From an uncultured Thiodictyon sp. (lineage in GTDB: Bacteria > Pseudomonadota > Gammaproteobacteria > Chromatiales > Chromatiaceae): 58,438 nt of DNA. The stretch covers positions 1-58,438 of the forward strand of contig NZ_CAJAXH010000081.1 of NCBI RefSeq assembly GCF_903946935.1, written 5' to 3'. Shown one piece after another: positions 1-8,067 of the stretch; the stretch's first letter is position 1; each line of letters begins with the position of its first letter. The notes below the pieces were generated by a model that did no database searches, had not been told where the DNA came from, and saw only the letters and a list, made by a program, of their open reading frames with translations. The translations under genes and the position numbers were made by a program.

Positions 1-2
1 AC

Positions 3-101
3 GACCTTTGCCAGAAAATCAAAAACTTCATCGACTATTTCAACAAGACAATGGCCAAACCATTCCGCTGGACCTACCAAGGCAAGCCGTTGGCAGCCTA
101 G
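3..101 (+). CDS. IS630-family transposase, C-terminal end (cut by window edge)
   Basis: The frame beginning at base 3 reads 32 residues to a TAG stop and contains the ending FNKTMAKPFRWTYQGKPLAA, which resembles the C-terminus of IS630-family (DDE) transposases (a KI-FI-YN-A-PF-WTY-GKPL pattern). The catalytic DDE domain would lie upstream of the window. Only the tail is visible, so whether the element is intact cannot be judged, and no terminal inverted repeat was identified just downstream. The family call is from pattern recognition of a short tail. Confidence 0.6.
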   Translation, partial: DLCQKIKNFIDYFNKTMAKPFRWTYQGKPLAA

Positions 102-149
102 CTTGACATGGTCCGAGCACTTTCATCCTGCGGTACTAGAAAGAGCAGT

Positions 150-283
150 TGTCACGCCAAGGCGCCAAGCTCGCCAAGGCTTTTCAGTGCGTTATCGGCG
201 TTGCGCCAGTCACCCGCAGGGTGAGCTGGATAGTGGCTCTACCCGATTGTATTTCTTGGCGAGCTTGGCGCCTTGGCGTGAGC
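150..283. repeat. Palindromic repeat, 132-bp family, copy 1
   Basis: Terminal inverted repeats related to GCTCACGCCAAGGCGCCAAG on the left and its complement on the right bound about 134 bp. The interior shares a GTTATCGGCG-type core and a CACCCG(A/C) segment with the copy at 21167-21298. A third copy lies inside dnaE2 at 55865-55996. There is no coding capacity of its own; it looks like a non-autonomous MITE- or REP-like element. Confidence 0.7.
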
Positions 284-300
284 AATTCCCGGGCTTAGGA

Positions 301-564
301 TCACGCATAAGCGCGGGTGGCGCCGGTGATCAGACCCCTGGCCCAGAGGCGGTAGCCGACCCCACTGGACTGCGCGAGCTGATAAGGCGTCAAGGGCTTT
401 TGCGCTGACCCCCGCACCGTGCATTGATGATTCGCCTCGTTCAGCAGGATGCGTCCATCCTCAAGCACGAGGAGACCCACACCCTCCAGATCGAAGCGTC
501 CGGTAACGACGCTGGTCGCAAGCGTCTCCGCCACGGCCTGCTTGCTCAGTTGCTCAATGATCAT
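301..564 (-). CDS. Hypothetical protein, 87 aa
   Basis: A small reading frame begins MIIEQLSKQAVAET and has an AGGGGGAC ribosome-binding site about 8 bases ahead of the ATG at 564, which favours this start over the longer open frame from 621. The N-terminal 60 residues have a normal amino acid mix (LEGVGLLVLEDGRILLNEA). The last 25 residues run up to the palindromic repeat at 150-283 and may not be original. No family is recognised. It lies between an IS630 end and an IS3 remnant, so it may be a fragment. Confidence 0.3.
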   Translation of the reverse strand: MIIEQLSKQAVAETLATSVVTGRFDLEGVGLLVLEDGRILLNEANHQCTVRGSAQKPLTPYQLAQSSGVGYRLWARGLITGATRAYA

Positions 565-1007
565 CTCGCCTGTCCCCCTCAGTATGTTTTTTTGATTTTC
601 AACAGGATGCCCGGAGTCCATGTCCAGTCGGCCGAAGTCTCAAGCGCCTTCGGACACCAGCTCCCGATTCAGACCGCTTGTGGCCTTGGGCAGGACCGGC
701 GCAGTGACGCTGCGTTCCCGCCTCGCGATCCGGCCGCGGCCGACCCTCTTGGTGCCGGCCGGGACCACGGATGGGAGGGCAGGCGAGAGGATTGATAAAG
801 AATATACTCTGCATTGCCTGAGCTCGCAAGCGCTGCGCACCGAGTCTGGACCTACGAAACGGCAAACCAGATAGATAAAAAGGGTTGAGGCTGGGCGGCG
901 GTCGCTGGTCCTTGCGTTCGACCCGACTGCGGTGCGGGAGCTAAAGTGGACCCCGAAAACCGGACTGCCATGGATGCTTGTGCCGAGCCAAGAGGGGGCA
1001 GGTCAAC

Positions 1008-1139
1008 GTGGGTGAAGCGAAGCGCAAGACGTACACGGCGTTGTTCAAGGCCAACGTCGGTTTGGCTGAAAAAAAGTCCGGGGTGAGTCTGTGGGCACCT
1101 CGCGCGAGTGGCTCGGGCGCGACGAGGCGTTGGCGGTGA
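1008..1139 (+). pseudogene. IS3-family OrfA remnant
   Basis: From a GTG the frame reads VGEAKRKTYTALFKANVGLA, matching the start of IS3-family OrfA helix-turn-helix proteins (KRRTYSAEFKAKVALAAL pattern). After about 22 residues the match dissolves and the frame stops at 1139; OrfB is absent. It is therefore a short decayed insertion-sequence fragment. The group within IS3 cannot be assigned. Confidence 0.5.
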
Positions 1140-1207
1140 GTCGGCAACGTGCGCTGGCGGGGGCGCGCGTGTCACCGGCACTCCCGCCGCAGCGCGCCTG
1201 ACCCAGA

Positions 1208-1233
1208 CGTGACACCGCCGCCACGGTGTCACG
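1208..1233. repeat. Inverted repeat CGTGACACCG...CGGTGTCACG
   Basis: Two perfect 10-base arms are separated by 6 bases. A closely similar dyad with longer arms occurs at 29191-29218. It lies about 60 bp beyond the glgP stop on the minus strand and could act as a transcription end signal there, but there is no adjacent T-run, so a generic repeat is equally likely. Confidence 0.5.
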
Positions 1234-1295
1234 GGAAGAATAAAGAACCGAAATCGATGCTCGCTACTTGCGCTCAGTTGCGGACAACCCGCTCG

Positions 1296-3812
1296 TCATG
1301 GCGCGGTCAGTGAGACCGGCAGCGGCTTGACCTGCCAAATCTTCTGCGCATACTCCCGAATGGCCCGGTCAGAGGAGAACTTGCCCATCCGCGCGACATT
1401 GAGGATGGACATGCGATCCCAGTGCGGGCGGTCGGCCCAGGCCAGGCTCACCCGCTGCTGGCACTCGACATAGGCGCGATAGTCCGCCAGCACCATGAAG
1501 GGGTCCTGGTTGATCAGGTTCTCGGTGAGTGGCCGAAACAGGGCGGTGTCACCGTGGGAGAAGAGCCCGGAGTTGATGAGATCGATGGCCGACTTGAGTT
1601 CGTGATCGTCCCGATAGATCTCCCAGGGCCGATAGCCCTCCGCCTGGCGACGGGCGACCTCGTCCGCGGTCATGCCGAAGAGGAAGAAGTTCTCCGCTCC
1701 GACCTCCTCGCGGATCTCAACGTTGGCCCCGTCGAGGGTGCCGATGGTCAATGCCCCGTTCATCGAGAACTTCATATTGCCGGTCCCGGATGCCTCCTTG
1801 CCGGCGAGTGAGATTTGCTCCGAGATGTCGGCGGCGGGATAGAGGCGTTGGCCGTTCTGAACATTGAAATTGGGCATGAAGGCGACACGCAGATGGCCGT
1901 TGATCTGGGGGTCGTGATTGATGACCTCACCGACGGCGTTGATCAGCTTGATGATGAGCTTGGCCATATAATAGCCGGGGGCCGCCTTGGCGCCGAAGAT
2001 GAAGGTGCGCGGGACAATGGCGTGGTTGGGATTCTGCTTGATGTGCTGGTAGAGGCTGACGATGTGCAGCAAGTTCAGGTGCTGGCGCTTGTATTCGTGC
2101 AGGCGTTTGGCCTGGACATCGAAGAGGCTCTGCGGGTCGACCTTGACCCACGCGTTCTGTCCCAGCCAGGTGGCCAGATTATGCTTGGCGGCGGTCTTGA
2201 CCGCACGCCACTTTTCCTGCAATCCTGCGTCGTCCGCGTAATTCTCCAACGCGCGCAGGCGGTTCAGGTCGCGCAGCCAGCCCTCGTCCCCGCAGGTCTC
2301 GGTGATCAGCGCGGTGAGACGCGGGTTGCACACCGCAATGAAGCGGCGCGGGGTCACGCCATTGGTGACATTGTGAAAGCGTTCCGGCCACAGTTCATAG
2401 AAATCCTTCAACACCGTGGTCTTGACCAGCTCGGAATGCAGCTCGGCTACGCCGTTGACCGCGCTGGAGCCCACCACCGCCAGATTGGCCATCCGCACCC
2501 GCCGACCGCCCTCTTCACCGATCAGCGACATGCGCGCGACCCGGCCCTCATCATTCATGAAACGCACCCGCACCTCGTCCAGGAAGCGGCGGTTGATCTC
2601 GTAGATGATCTCCAGGTGGCGCGGCAGCAGCTTCTCAAACAGCCGCACCGACCAGGTCTCCAGCGCCTCGGGCAAGAGGGTGTGATTGGTATAGCAGAAG
2701 GTCTGGTGGGTGATGCCCCAGGCCTGGTCCCAGCCCATGCCGTGCTCGTCCATCAGCAGCCGCAGGAGTTCAGCTACCGCGATGGCCGGGTGGGTGTCAT
2801 TGAGTTGGGCGACGAACTTATCGGCGAAGGTGTCGAGCGGGCCGACGGTGCCGAGATGCAGCCGGATCATGTCCTGGAGCGAACAGGAGACGAAGAAATA
2901 TTGCTGCTTTAGGCGCAGTTCCTTGCCGGCCTCGGGCTCGTCGTTCGGATAGAGCACCTTGGAGATGGTCTCGGCCTCGATCTTGGCATGGACCGCGCCG
3001 TAATAGTCGCCGGTGTTGAATGACTGGAAGTCGAATGACTCTGGGGCCTCGGATTTCCATAGCCGCAGCAGGCTCACATTGCCGACCCCGTAGCCCATGA
3101 TTGGGGTGTCATAGGCGACCCCGTTGATCTCCATATCCGCAATCCACCGCACCCGCAGGGCGGCGTGCTCGTCGTGATACTGCTCGGTGCGCCCGCCGAA
3201 CTTGACCGGGAAGCGAATCTTATAGCGAGGCAACTCCCATGGATTGCCGTTCTTGAGCCAGGTGTCGCTCTTCTCCACCTGCCAGCCGTCCTCAATCACC
3301 TGGTCGAAGATGCCGAACTCATAGCGGATGCCATAACCGATGGCCGGGATCTGCACCGTGCTCAATGAATCCATATAACAGGCGGCGAGCCGTCCCAGGC
3401 CGCCGTTGCCGAGGCCCGGCTCTTCTTCGGTCTCAAGGATCTGACGCAGGTCCAGCCCGAGTTCGCGCCCGGCCTCCTGTGCGACATCCGTGATCCCCAG
3501 ATTGACCAGATTGTTGAGCAGGTGCGGACCGAGCAGGAATTCGGCGGACAGATAGCAGACGGTGCGCGCCTTGGTGTCGCGGTAGGTCTCGGCACACTTG
3601 ATCCAGCGCCCCAGCAGGCGGTCGCGGACCGTATAGGCGGTGGCCATATAGTTATCGTTGGGGCTGGCGACCTCGCGGAAGCGGCCTTGGACATAGAACA
3701 GGTTGTCGATGAAGGCCCGTTTCAGTGCGTCCTTCGACATGCCGGTGCGGGTGTGCTCGTGGGTCGGAGTGTCCGCTCCGTTCTGGGTTTCTGGCGTTTT
3801 CTCGGTGGGCAT
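1296..3812 (-). CDS. glgP: Glycogen/alpha-glucan phosphorylase (EC 2.4.1.1)
   Basis: 838 residues, the usual length for the family. It releases glucose-1-phosphate from glycogen by phosphorolysis in the cytoplasm. The sequence carries the GT35 signature EASGTGNMKFSMNGAL with the pyridoxal-phosphate lysine at about residue 681, the glycine-rich GLGNGGLGRLAACYMDS block near residue 135, and the conserved NVTNGVTPRRF block near residue 481. The start at 3812 has an AAGAGA site 8 bases upstream; the first 24 residues are polar and variable, so M25 (MSKDAL) is an alternative start. Its promoter region contains a palindromic element at 3856-3982. Phosphoketolase follows on the same strand upstream, suggesting a shared role in mobilising stored carbon. 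Confidence 0.97.
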   Translation of the reverse strand: MPTEKTPETQNGADTPTHEHTRTGMSKDALKRAFIDNLFYVQGRFREVASPNDNYMATAYTVRDRLLGRWIKCAETYRDTKARTVCYLSAEFLLGPHLLNNLVNLGITDVAQEAGRELGLDLRQILETEEEPGLGNGGLGRLAACYMDSLSTVQIPAIGYGIRYEFGIFDQVIEDGWQVEKSDTWLKNGNPWELPRYKIRFPVKFGGRTEQYHDEHAALRVRWIADMEINGVAYDTPIMGYGVGNVSLLRLWKSEAPESFDFQSFNTGDYYGAVHAKIEAETISKVLYPNDEPEAGKELRLKQQYFFVSCSLQDMIRLHLGTVGPLDTFADKFVAQLNDTHPAIAVAELLRLLMDEHGMGWDQAWGITHQTFCYTNHTLLPEALETWSVRLFEKLLPRHLEIIYEINRRFLDEVRVRFMNDEGRVARMSLIGEEGGRRVRMANLAVVGSSAVNGVAELHSELVKTTVLKDFYELWPERFHNVTNGVTPRRFIAVCNPRLTALITETCGDEGWLRDLNRLRALENYADDAGLQEKWRAVKTAAKHNLATWLGQNAWVKVDPQSLFDVQAKRLHEYKRQHLNLLHIVSLYQHIKQNPNHAIVPRTFIFGAKAAPGYYMAKLIIKLINAVGEVINHDPQINGHLRVAFMPNFNVQNGQRLYPAADISEQISLAGKEASGTGNMKFSMNGALTIGTLDGANVEIREEVGAENFFLFGMTADEVARRQAEGYRPWEIYRDDHELKSAIDLINSGLFSHGDTALFRPLTENLINQDPFMVLADYRAYVECQQRVSLAWADRPHWDRMSILNVARMGKFSSDRAIREYAQKIWQVKPLPVSLTAP

Positions 3813-3855
3813 AGTGCGTCTCTTAATGCATGTTATGCGTGGTCTTCATTTGGGC

Positions 3856-3982
3856 CTTGATCATGATTCCGGTCAGACCGCTCTTGCGGCAACCCGTCGC
3901 GGCCTGGGGGCCGCTCCTACGCGGGTAGGAGCGGCCCCCAGGCCGCGACGAATGTTCTCGGGATGGCCGGAATAACGGTCAA
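3856..3982. repeat. MITE-like element (TTGATC family) with 25-bp perfect hairpin
   Basis: The outer ends CTTGATCATGATTCCGGTCA (3856-3875) and the complementary TGGCCGGAATAACGGTCAA (3964-3982) form terminal inverted repeats like those at 19496, 29038 and 48592. Inside lies a perfect 25-base inverted repeat (3896-3920 and 3925-3949, 4-base loop) containing GGGGGCCGCTCCTAC; a near-identical hairpin occurs at 36102-36150. It fills most of the gap between the phosphoketolase and glgP genes and may terminate transcription between them. Confidence 0.75.
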
Positions 3983-4009
3983 TGTATCATTTGCGTGTGC
4001 CGCGTGCGC

Positions 4010-6400
4010 TCACAGCGGCCAGGTCCATTGCTCGAATTCCGGCTTGTCGATGCCGTTCTCAAAGGCATAGGCGCGCGCCTCGATTTGCCGGTCGCGCATC
4101 CGCTGTTTGACATGGGCGCCGGTCGCCTGCAGGCGCGGGACCCGGTTGATGACATCGATGGCCAGGCTGAAGCGGTCGATCTCGTTGCTGATCGCCAGTT
4201 CCAGCGGGGTGTTGATGTTGCCCTTTTCCTTGTAGCCGCGCACATGCAGGTTGGCGTGATTGGTGCGGCGGTAGGCCAGGCGGTGGATCAGCCAGGGATA
4301 GCCGTGGAAGTTGAAGATGATCGGCTTGTCCTTGGTGAAGATCGAGTCGAAGTCCGCGTCCGACAGGCCATGGGGATGCTCGCCGCTCGGTTGCATCCGG
4401 AACAGGTCGACCACATTGACGAAGCGGATGCGCAGATCGGCAAAGGACTCGCGCAGCATGGCGGTGGCGGCCAGGGCCTCCTTGGTGGGAATATCGCCGC
4501 AGCCCACCATCACCACGTCCGGCTCCACCCCCTGGTCGTTGCTCGCCCAATCCCAGATGCCTAAGCCCTTGGTGCAGTGCTTAATCGCCTCGTCCATACT
4601 GAGATATTGCAGGTGGTCTTGCTTGTCGCAGACAATGACATTGATATTGTTCATGCTGCGCAGGCAATGGTTGGCGGTGGACAGCAGGCAGTTCACATCC
4701 GGGGGCAGATAGACGCGGGTGACTTGTGGGCTTTTGTTGACCACGACATCCAGGAATCCCGGGTCCTGATGGGTGAAGCCGTTGTGGTCCTGGCGCCAGA
4801 CGGTCGAGGTGATCAGCAGATTCAGCGATGAAACCGGTGCCCGCCAGGGGATCTCGTTACAGATAGCCAACCACTTGGCGTGCTGGTTGTACATGCTGTC
4901 GATGACATGGACGAAGGCCTCGTAGGTGGCAAAGAAGCCGTGCCGGCCGCTGAGTAGATAGCCCTCATACCAGCCCTCCAGGGTATGCTCCGAGAGCATC
5001 TCCAGGACCCGCCCATCCGGTGAGAGCTCACCGCCGTCGGCGTCCTCGTCCTTATAGTCGCACAGCCAGAGCTTCTTGCTGACCTCATAGATCGCATCGA
5101 GCTTGTTGGATGAGTTCTCATCCGGCCCGAAGACGCGGAAATTACGCATGTTCTCGGCCATGATGTCACGCAGCAGCGCGCCCAATGGCTTGGTGTTCAT
5201 AGCGCGGGTGGCGCCTGGCGCGTCGATGTTCGCCGCATAGTCGCGGAAGTCCGGCATCCGCAGCGCGCGGCGCAGGACCCCGCCGTTGGCGTGAGGGCTG
5301 GCGCTCATGCGCAGGTTGCCCTGGGGGGCGAGTTCCTTGAGTTCAGGGATGAGTCGGCCGGCGGAGTCGAACAACTCCTCCGGCCTATAGCTGCGCAGCC
5401 AATCTTCGAGCTGTTTCAAGTGTGCCGGGTTGTTGCGCAGGCCGGCGAGCGGTACTTGGTGGGCACGCCAGAAGCCCTCGACCTTGTGACCGTCGACCTC
5501 CTTGGGGCCGGTCCAGCCCTTCGGCGAGCGCAGTACGATCATGGGCCAGTGGGCGCGGGTCGCCGTGCCGCTCGACCGGGCCGCCTGTTGGATGCCGCGG
5601 ATCTCGGTCATACAGGCATCGAGTGTGGCCGCCATCTGCTGGTGCATGACCTGCGGGTCATCGCCCTCCACGAAGTGTGGGGTCCAACCATAGCCGCGCA
5701 TCAGGCTTGCGAGTTCCTCATGCGGGATACGCGCCAGCAGGGTCGGATTATTGATCTTGTAGCCGTTCAAATGCAGGATCGGCAGCACCGCCCCATCGCG
5801 GATGGGATTTAAGAACTTACTGGAATGCCAGGAGGTGGCGAGCGGGCCGGTCTCGGATTCGCCGTCGCCCACCGCCACCACCACCAGCAGGTCGGGGTTG
5901 TCGAAGGCTGCGCCAAAGGCATGGGAGATGGAATAGCCCAGCTCGCCACCCTCGTGGATGGAGCCGGGGGTCTCCGGGGTGCAGTGTGAGCCGATGCCGC
6001 CGGGAAAGGAGAATTGCTTGAAGAAGGCCTGCAAGCCCTCCTCATCCTCGCTCTTGTTCGGATAGACCTCGGAATAGGTCCCCTCCAGGTAGACCGGGGC
6101 CAGCACGCCCGGGGCGCCATGGCCTGGGCCAGCCAGGAAGATGGCCGCTTGCTGCTGTTCGCGAATGATGCGGTTGACGTGGACATACATGAAGGACAGG
6201 CCGGGGCTCGCGCCCCAGTGGCCCAAGAGCCGTTCCTTGATGTGTTCTTCTTTGAGCGGCTCGCGCAACAGCGGGTTGTCGCGTAGATAGATCATGCCGG
6301 CGGCGAGATAATTGCATGCCCGCCAGTAGGCATCCATTTTGCTTAAAAGGTCGGGGGACAAGGGGGCGAGTGTCGTTGAGCCTGGGGCGGTCGCGGTCAT
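4010..6400 (-). CDS. xfp: Phosphoketolase (xylulose-5-phosphate/fructose-6-phosphate)
   Basis: 796 residues from the chosen ATG, typical for the family. The enzyme uses thiamine diphosphate and phosphate to split xylulose-5-P or fructose-6-P into acetyl-phosphate plus a triose- or tetrose-phosphate. Visible features are the N-terminal [19 protein letters not shown] block, the thiamine-diphosphate motif [14 protein letters not shown] near residue 180, and the C-terminal [16 protein letters not shown] block. ATG at 6400 has GGAG 9 bases ahead and is preferred over an upstream TTG at 6415. It lies upstream of glgP on the same strand with a repeat between them. Acetyl-phosphate from this route could supply the PHA genes at 31-36 kb; that link is inference. 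Confidence 0.96.
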   Translation of the reverse strand: MTATAPGSTTLAPLSPDLLSKMDAYWRACNYLAAGMIYLRDNPLLREPLKEEHIKERLLGHWGASPGLSFMYVHVNRIIREQQQAAIFLAGPGHGAPGVLAPVYLEGTYSEVYPNKSEDEEGLQAFFKQFSFPGGIGSHCTPETPGSIHEGGELGYSISHAFGAAFDNPDLLVVVAVGDGESETGPLATSWHSSKFLNPIRDGAVLPILHLNGYKINNPTLLARIPHEELASLMRGYGWTPHFVEGDDPQVMHQQMAATLDACMTEIRGIQQAARSSGTATRAHWPMIVLRSPKGWTGPKEVDGHKVEGFWRAHQVPLAGLRNNPAHLKQLEDWLRSYRPEELFDSAGRLIPELKELAPQGNLRMSASPHANGGVLRRALRMPDFRDYAANIDAPGATRAMNTKPLGALLRDIMAENMRNFRVFGPDENSSNKLDAIYEVSKKLWLCDYKDEDADGGELSPDGRVLEMLSEHTLEGWYEGYLLSGRHGFFATYEAFVHVIDSMYNQHAKWLAICNEIPWRAPVSSLNLLITSTVWRQDHNGFTHQDPGFLDVVVNKSPQVTRVYLPPDVNCLLSTANHCLRSMNNINVIVCDKQDHLQYLSMDEAIKHCTKGLGIWDWASNDQGVEPDVVMVGCGDIPTKEALAATAMLRESFADLRIRFVNVVDLFRMQPSGEHPHGLSDADFDSIFTKDKPIIFNFHGYPWLIHRLAYRRTNHANLHVRGYKEKGNINTPLELAISNEIDRFSLAIDVINRVPRLQATGAHVKQRMRDRQIEARAYAFENGIDKPEFEQWTWPL

Positions 6401-6518
6401 GGACTGATTCTCCAATGGTCGTTGTTCGCGCTTAAGGTGGGGGCAGGGTAGCGGGTGACAGGTTAGTGTTGTGGCATTACTCCGCCGTGACCGGCTCGCC
6501 CTGGCGCCCTGCGTTCAC

Positions 6519-7436
6519 TCAGTCGCCGATACTGGCCCAAGCATTGGGATCGACGCAAGCGCGTGCGACGGTAGGTACCCGTTCGATCCGCCAGGCGAGA
6601 CGCGCATACTCCCAGAAGTCGGCCAGCGAGGCACGGGATTCGGCGGGGGCGGGCGCCTGACCCAGCCAGGCCCAGGCGCGCAGGAGGGCGGGCCAGGGGG
6701 CAGCCGGGTCCACCGGGGCGGCGGCGAGTGACTTGCTGAGTTTGCGGCCCCCGGCAGCGAGCGCGAGCGGGACATGGGCGTAGTGCGGGGTCGGCAGTCC
6801 CAAGGCCTGTTGCAGCAGGTACTGGCAGGGCGTGGAGTCGAGCAGATCGGCGCCTCGCACCACGTGGTTGATGCCTTGCCAGGCATCGTCGACGACCACC
6901 GCCAGTTGGTAGGCATGGAGTCCGTCGCCACGCCGCAGGATGCAGTCCCCAAAGTCCTGGGCGACGTCCTGGGACCGCTCGCCCTGGATGCGGTCGCGCA
7001 AGCTGACCACGCCGGGCGGGGTGCGCAGGCGGGTGGAGCGGGGGGGGCGGCCGGGCGGCAGCCCATTGCGGCAGGTGCCGGCGTAGATGGGGCCGGCCGC
7101 GCCCGGCCGAGCGTCGCGGGCGATCTCGCTGCGCGAACAGGCGCAGGGGTAGGTGAGCCCGCGTGCGGTGAGCCGTTCCAGGGCCGCGTCATAGGCGCTG
7201 GTGCGGCGGCTCTGTCGGAGCGGTTGCCCGTCCCAGTGCAGACCGAAGGCCCGCAGGGTGCGCAGAATTGCCTCCGCCGCCCCCGGCACCTCGCGGGGGC
7301 GATCCAGGTCCTCGATGCGTACCAGCCAGACGCCGCCGTGGGCACGGGCATCGGCAAAACTCGCCACCGCGGCGATCAGTGACCCGAAGTGCAGCGCGCC
7401 GGTCGGCGACGGGGCAAAACGTCCCCGGTAGGCCAT
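6519..7436 (-). CDS. gluQ: Glutamyl-Q tRNA(Asp) synthetase
   Basis: 305 residues. This short paralogue of glutamyl-tRNA synthetase lacks the anticodon-binding domain and charges glutamate onto queuosine in tRNA(Asp). The HIGH-like motif is FAPSPTGALHFGS near the N-terminus; the KMSKS equivalent is RKLSKS near residue 230; CAC and YAGTC in the middle fit the zinc site of this family. ATG at 7436 is chosen because it places MAYRGRFAPSPTG at the N-terminus. It begins 16 bases after the dksA stop, the classical dksA-gluQ operon. The C-terminal 40 residues are alanine/proline rich. Confidence 0.93.
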   Translation of the reverse strand: MAYRGRFAPSPTGALHFGSLIAAVASFADARAHGGVWLVRIEDLDRPREVPGAAEAILRTLRAFGLHWDGQPLRQSRRTSAYDAALERLTARGLTYPCACSRSEIARDARPGAAGPIYAGTCRNGLPPGRPPRSTRLRTPPGVVSLRDRIQGERSQDVAQDFGDCILRRGDGLHAYQLAVVVDDAWQGINHVVRGADLLDSTPCQYLLQQALGLPTPHYAHVPLALAAGGRKLSKSLAAAPVDPAAPWPALLRAWAWLGQAPAPAESRASLADFWEYARLAWRIERVPTVARACVDPNAWASIGD

Positions 7437-7452
7437 CGCCGCCCGCGGGGGT

Positions 7453-7902
7453 TCAGCCGCGCTGTTTCTCGCGGATTTCGTCCAGGGTCTTGCAATCGAT
7501 ACAGAGCGTGGCGGTGGGGCGCGCCTCCAGGCGGCGTACACCGATCTCCACCCCGCAGGCCTCGCAGTACCCGTACTCGTGATCGGTGAGGCGGGTCATA
7601 CCCTCATCGATCTTCTTGATCAACTTACGCTCCCGGTCGCGCGTGCGCAGCTCCAGGCTGAATTCAGACTCCTGGGTGGCGCGGTCGTTGGGGTCCGGGA
7701 AGTTGGTCGCCTCGTCCTGCATGTGGTGGACGGTGCGGTCGACCTCCTCCATCAAGGACCGCTTCCAGGCCAGCAGGATCTGCCTGAAGTGCTCCTCCTG
7801 CGCCGGGCTCATATACTCCTCGCCCTCGGCCGCGTTGTAGGGCTCGAAGCCGAACGCCTTGGGCTCTTGAGCGTTGACGGGGTTGGTTGTTGTCTCGGCC
7901 AT
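7453..7902 (-). CDS. dksA: RNA polymerase-binding transcription factor DksA
   Basis: 149 residues. DksA binds the RNA polymerase secondary channel and works with ppGpp in the stringent response. The C-terminal zinc finger is complete: CEAC, then 17 residues, then CIDC. A long coiled-coil region carries the conserved DPNDRATQESEFSLELRTRD stretch at the tip. The start at 7902 (MAETTTNPV) has GGGAG upstream. It is transcribed with gluQ. A 165-base gap separates it from the acyl-CoA synthetase stop. Confidence 0.97.
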   Translation of the reverse strand: MAETTTNPVNAQEPKAFGFEPYNAAEGEEYMSPAQEEHFRQILLAWKRSLMEEVDRTVHHMQDEATNFPDPNDRATQESEFSLELRTRDRERKLIKKIDEGMTRLTDHEYGYCEACGVEIGVRRLEARPTATLCIDCKTLDEIREKQRG

Positions 7903-8067
7903 GAACGTGCTCCCGCAGTCTTGTCTTGGGATGAATCGCGACCCGATCCCCAGCCCCATCGTTGGGCTAGGCCGCGAAAAGCGCCCTTTAGTACCAGATT
8001 GACGCGCTATGGGCAACCCGCCTGAGGGCGGGCACCTGCCGCGGGCCTTGGGCTTGGGGGTTTGCGC

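Larger units (their letters stand above)
565..1295. other. Gene-poor stretch with IS debris
   Basis: No convincing intact gene is visible between the small ORF and glgP. The stretch contains an IS3 orfA fragment (1008-1139), preceded at about 943-965 by an end-like sequence (TGGACCCCGAAAACCGGACT) typical of IS3 relatives, and an inverted repeat at 1208-1233. Confidence 0.4.

Noticed and set aside
1-1295. An intact composite transposon at the left end
   Set aside because: Only the tail of an IS630 transposase and a short IS3 orfA fragment are seen, with no matching terminal repeats.
1815-2912. A 365-codon plus-strand frame opposite glgP
   Set aside because: Antisense shadow of glycogen phosphorylase; no start signal or recognised family.
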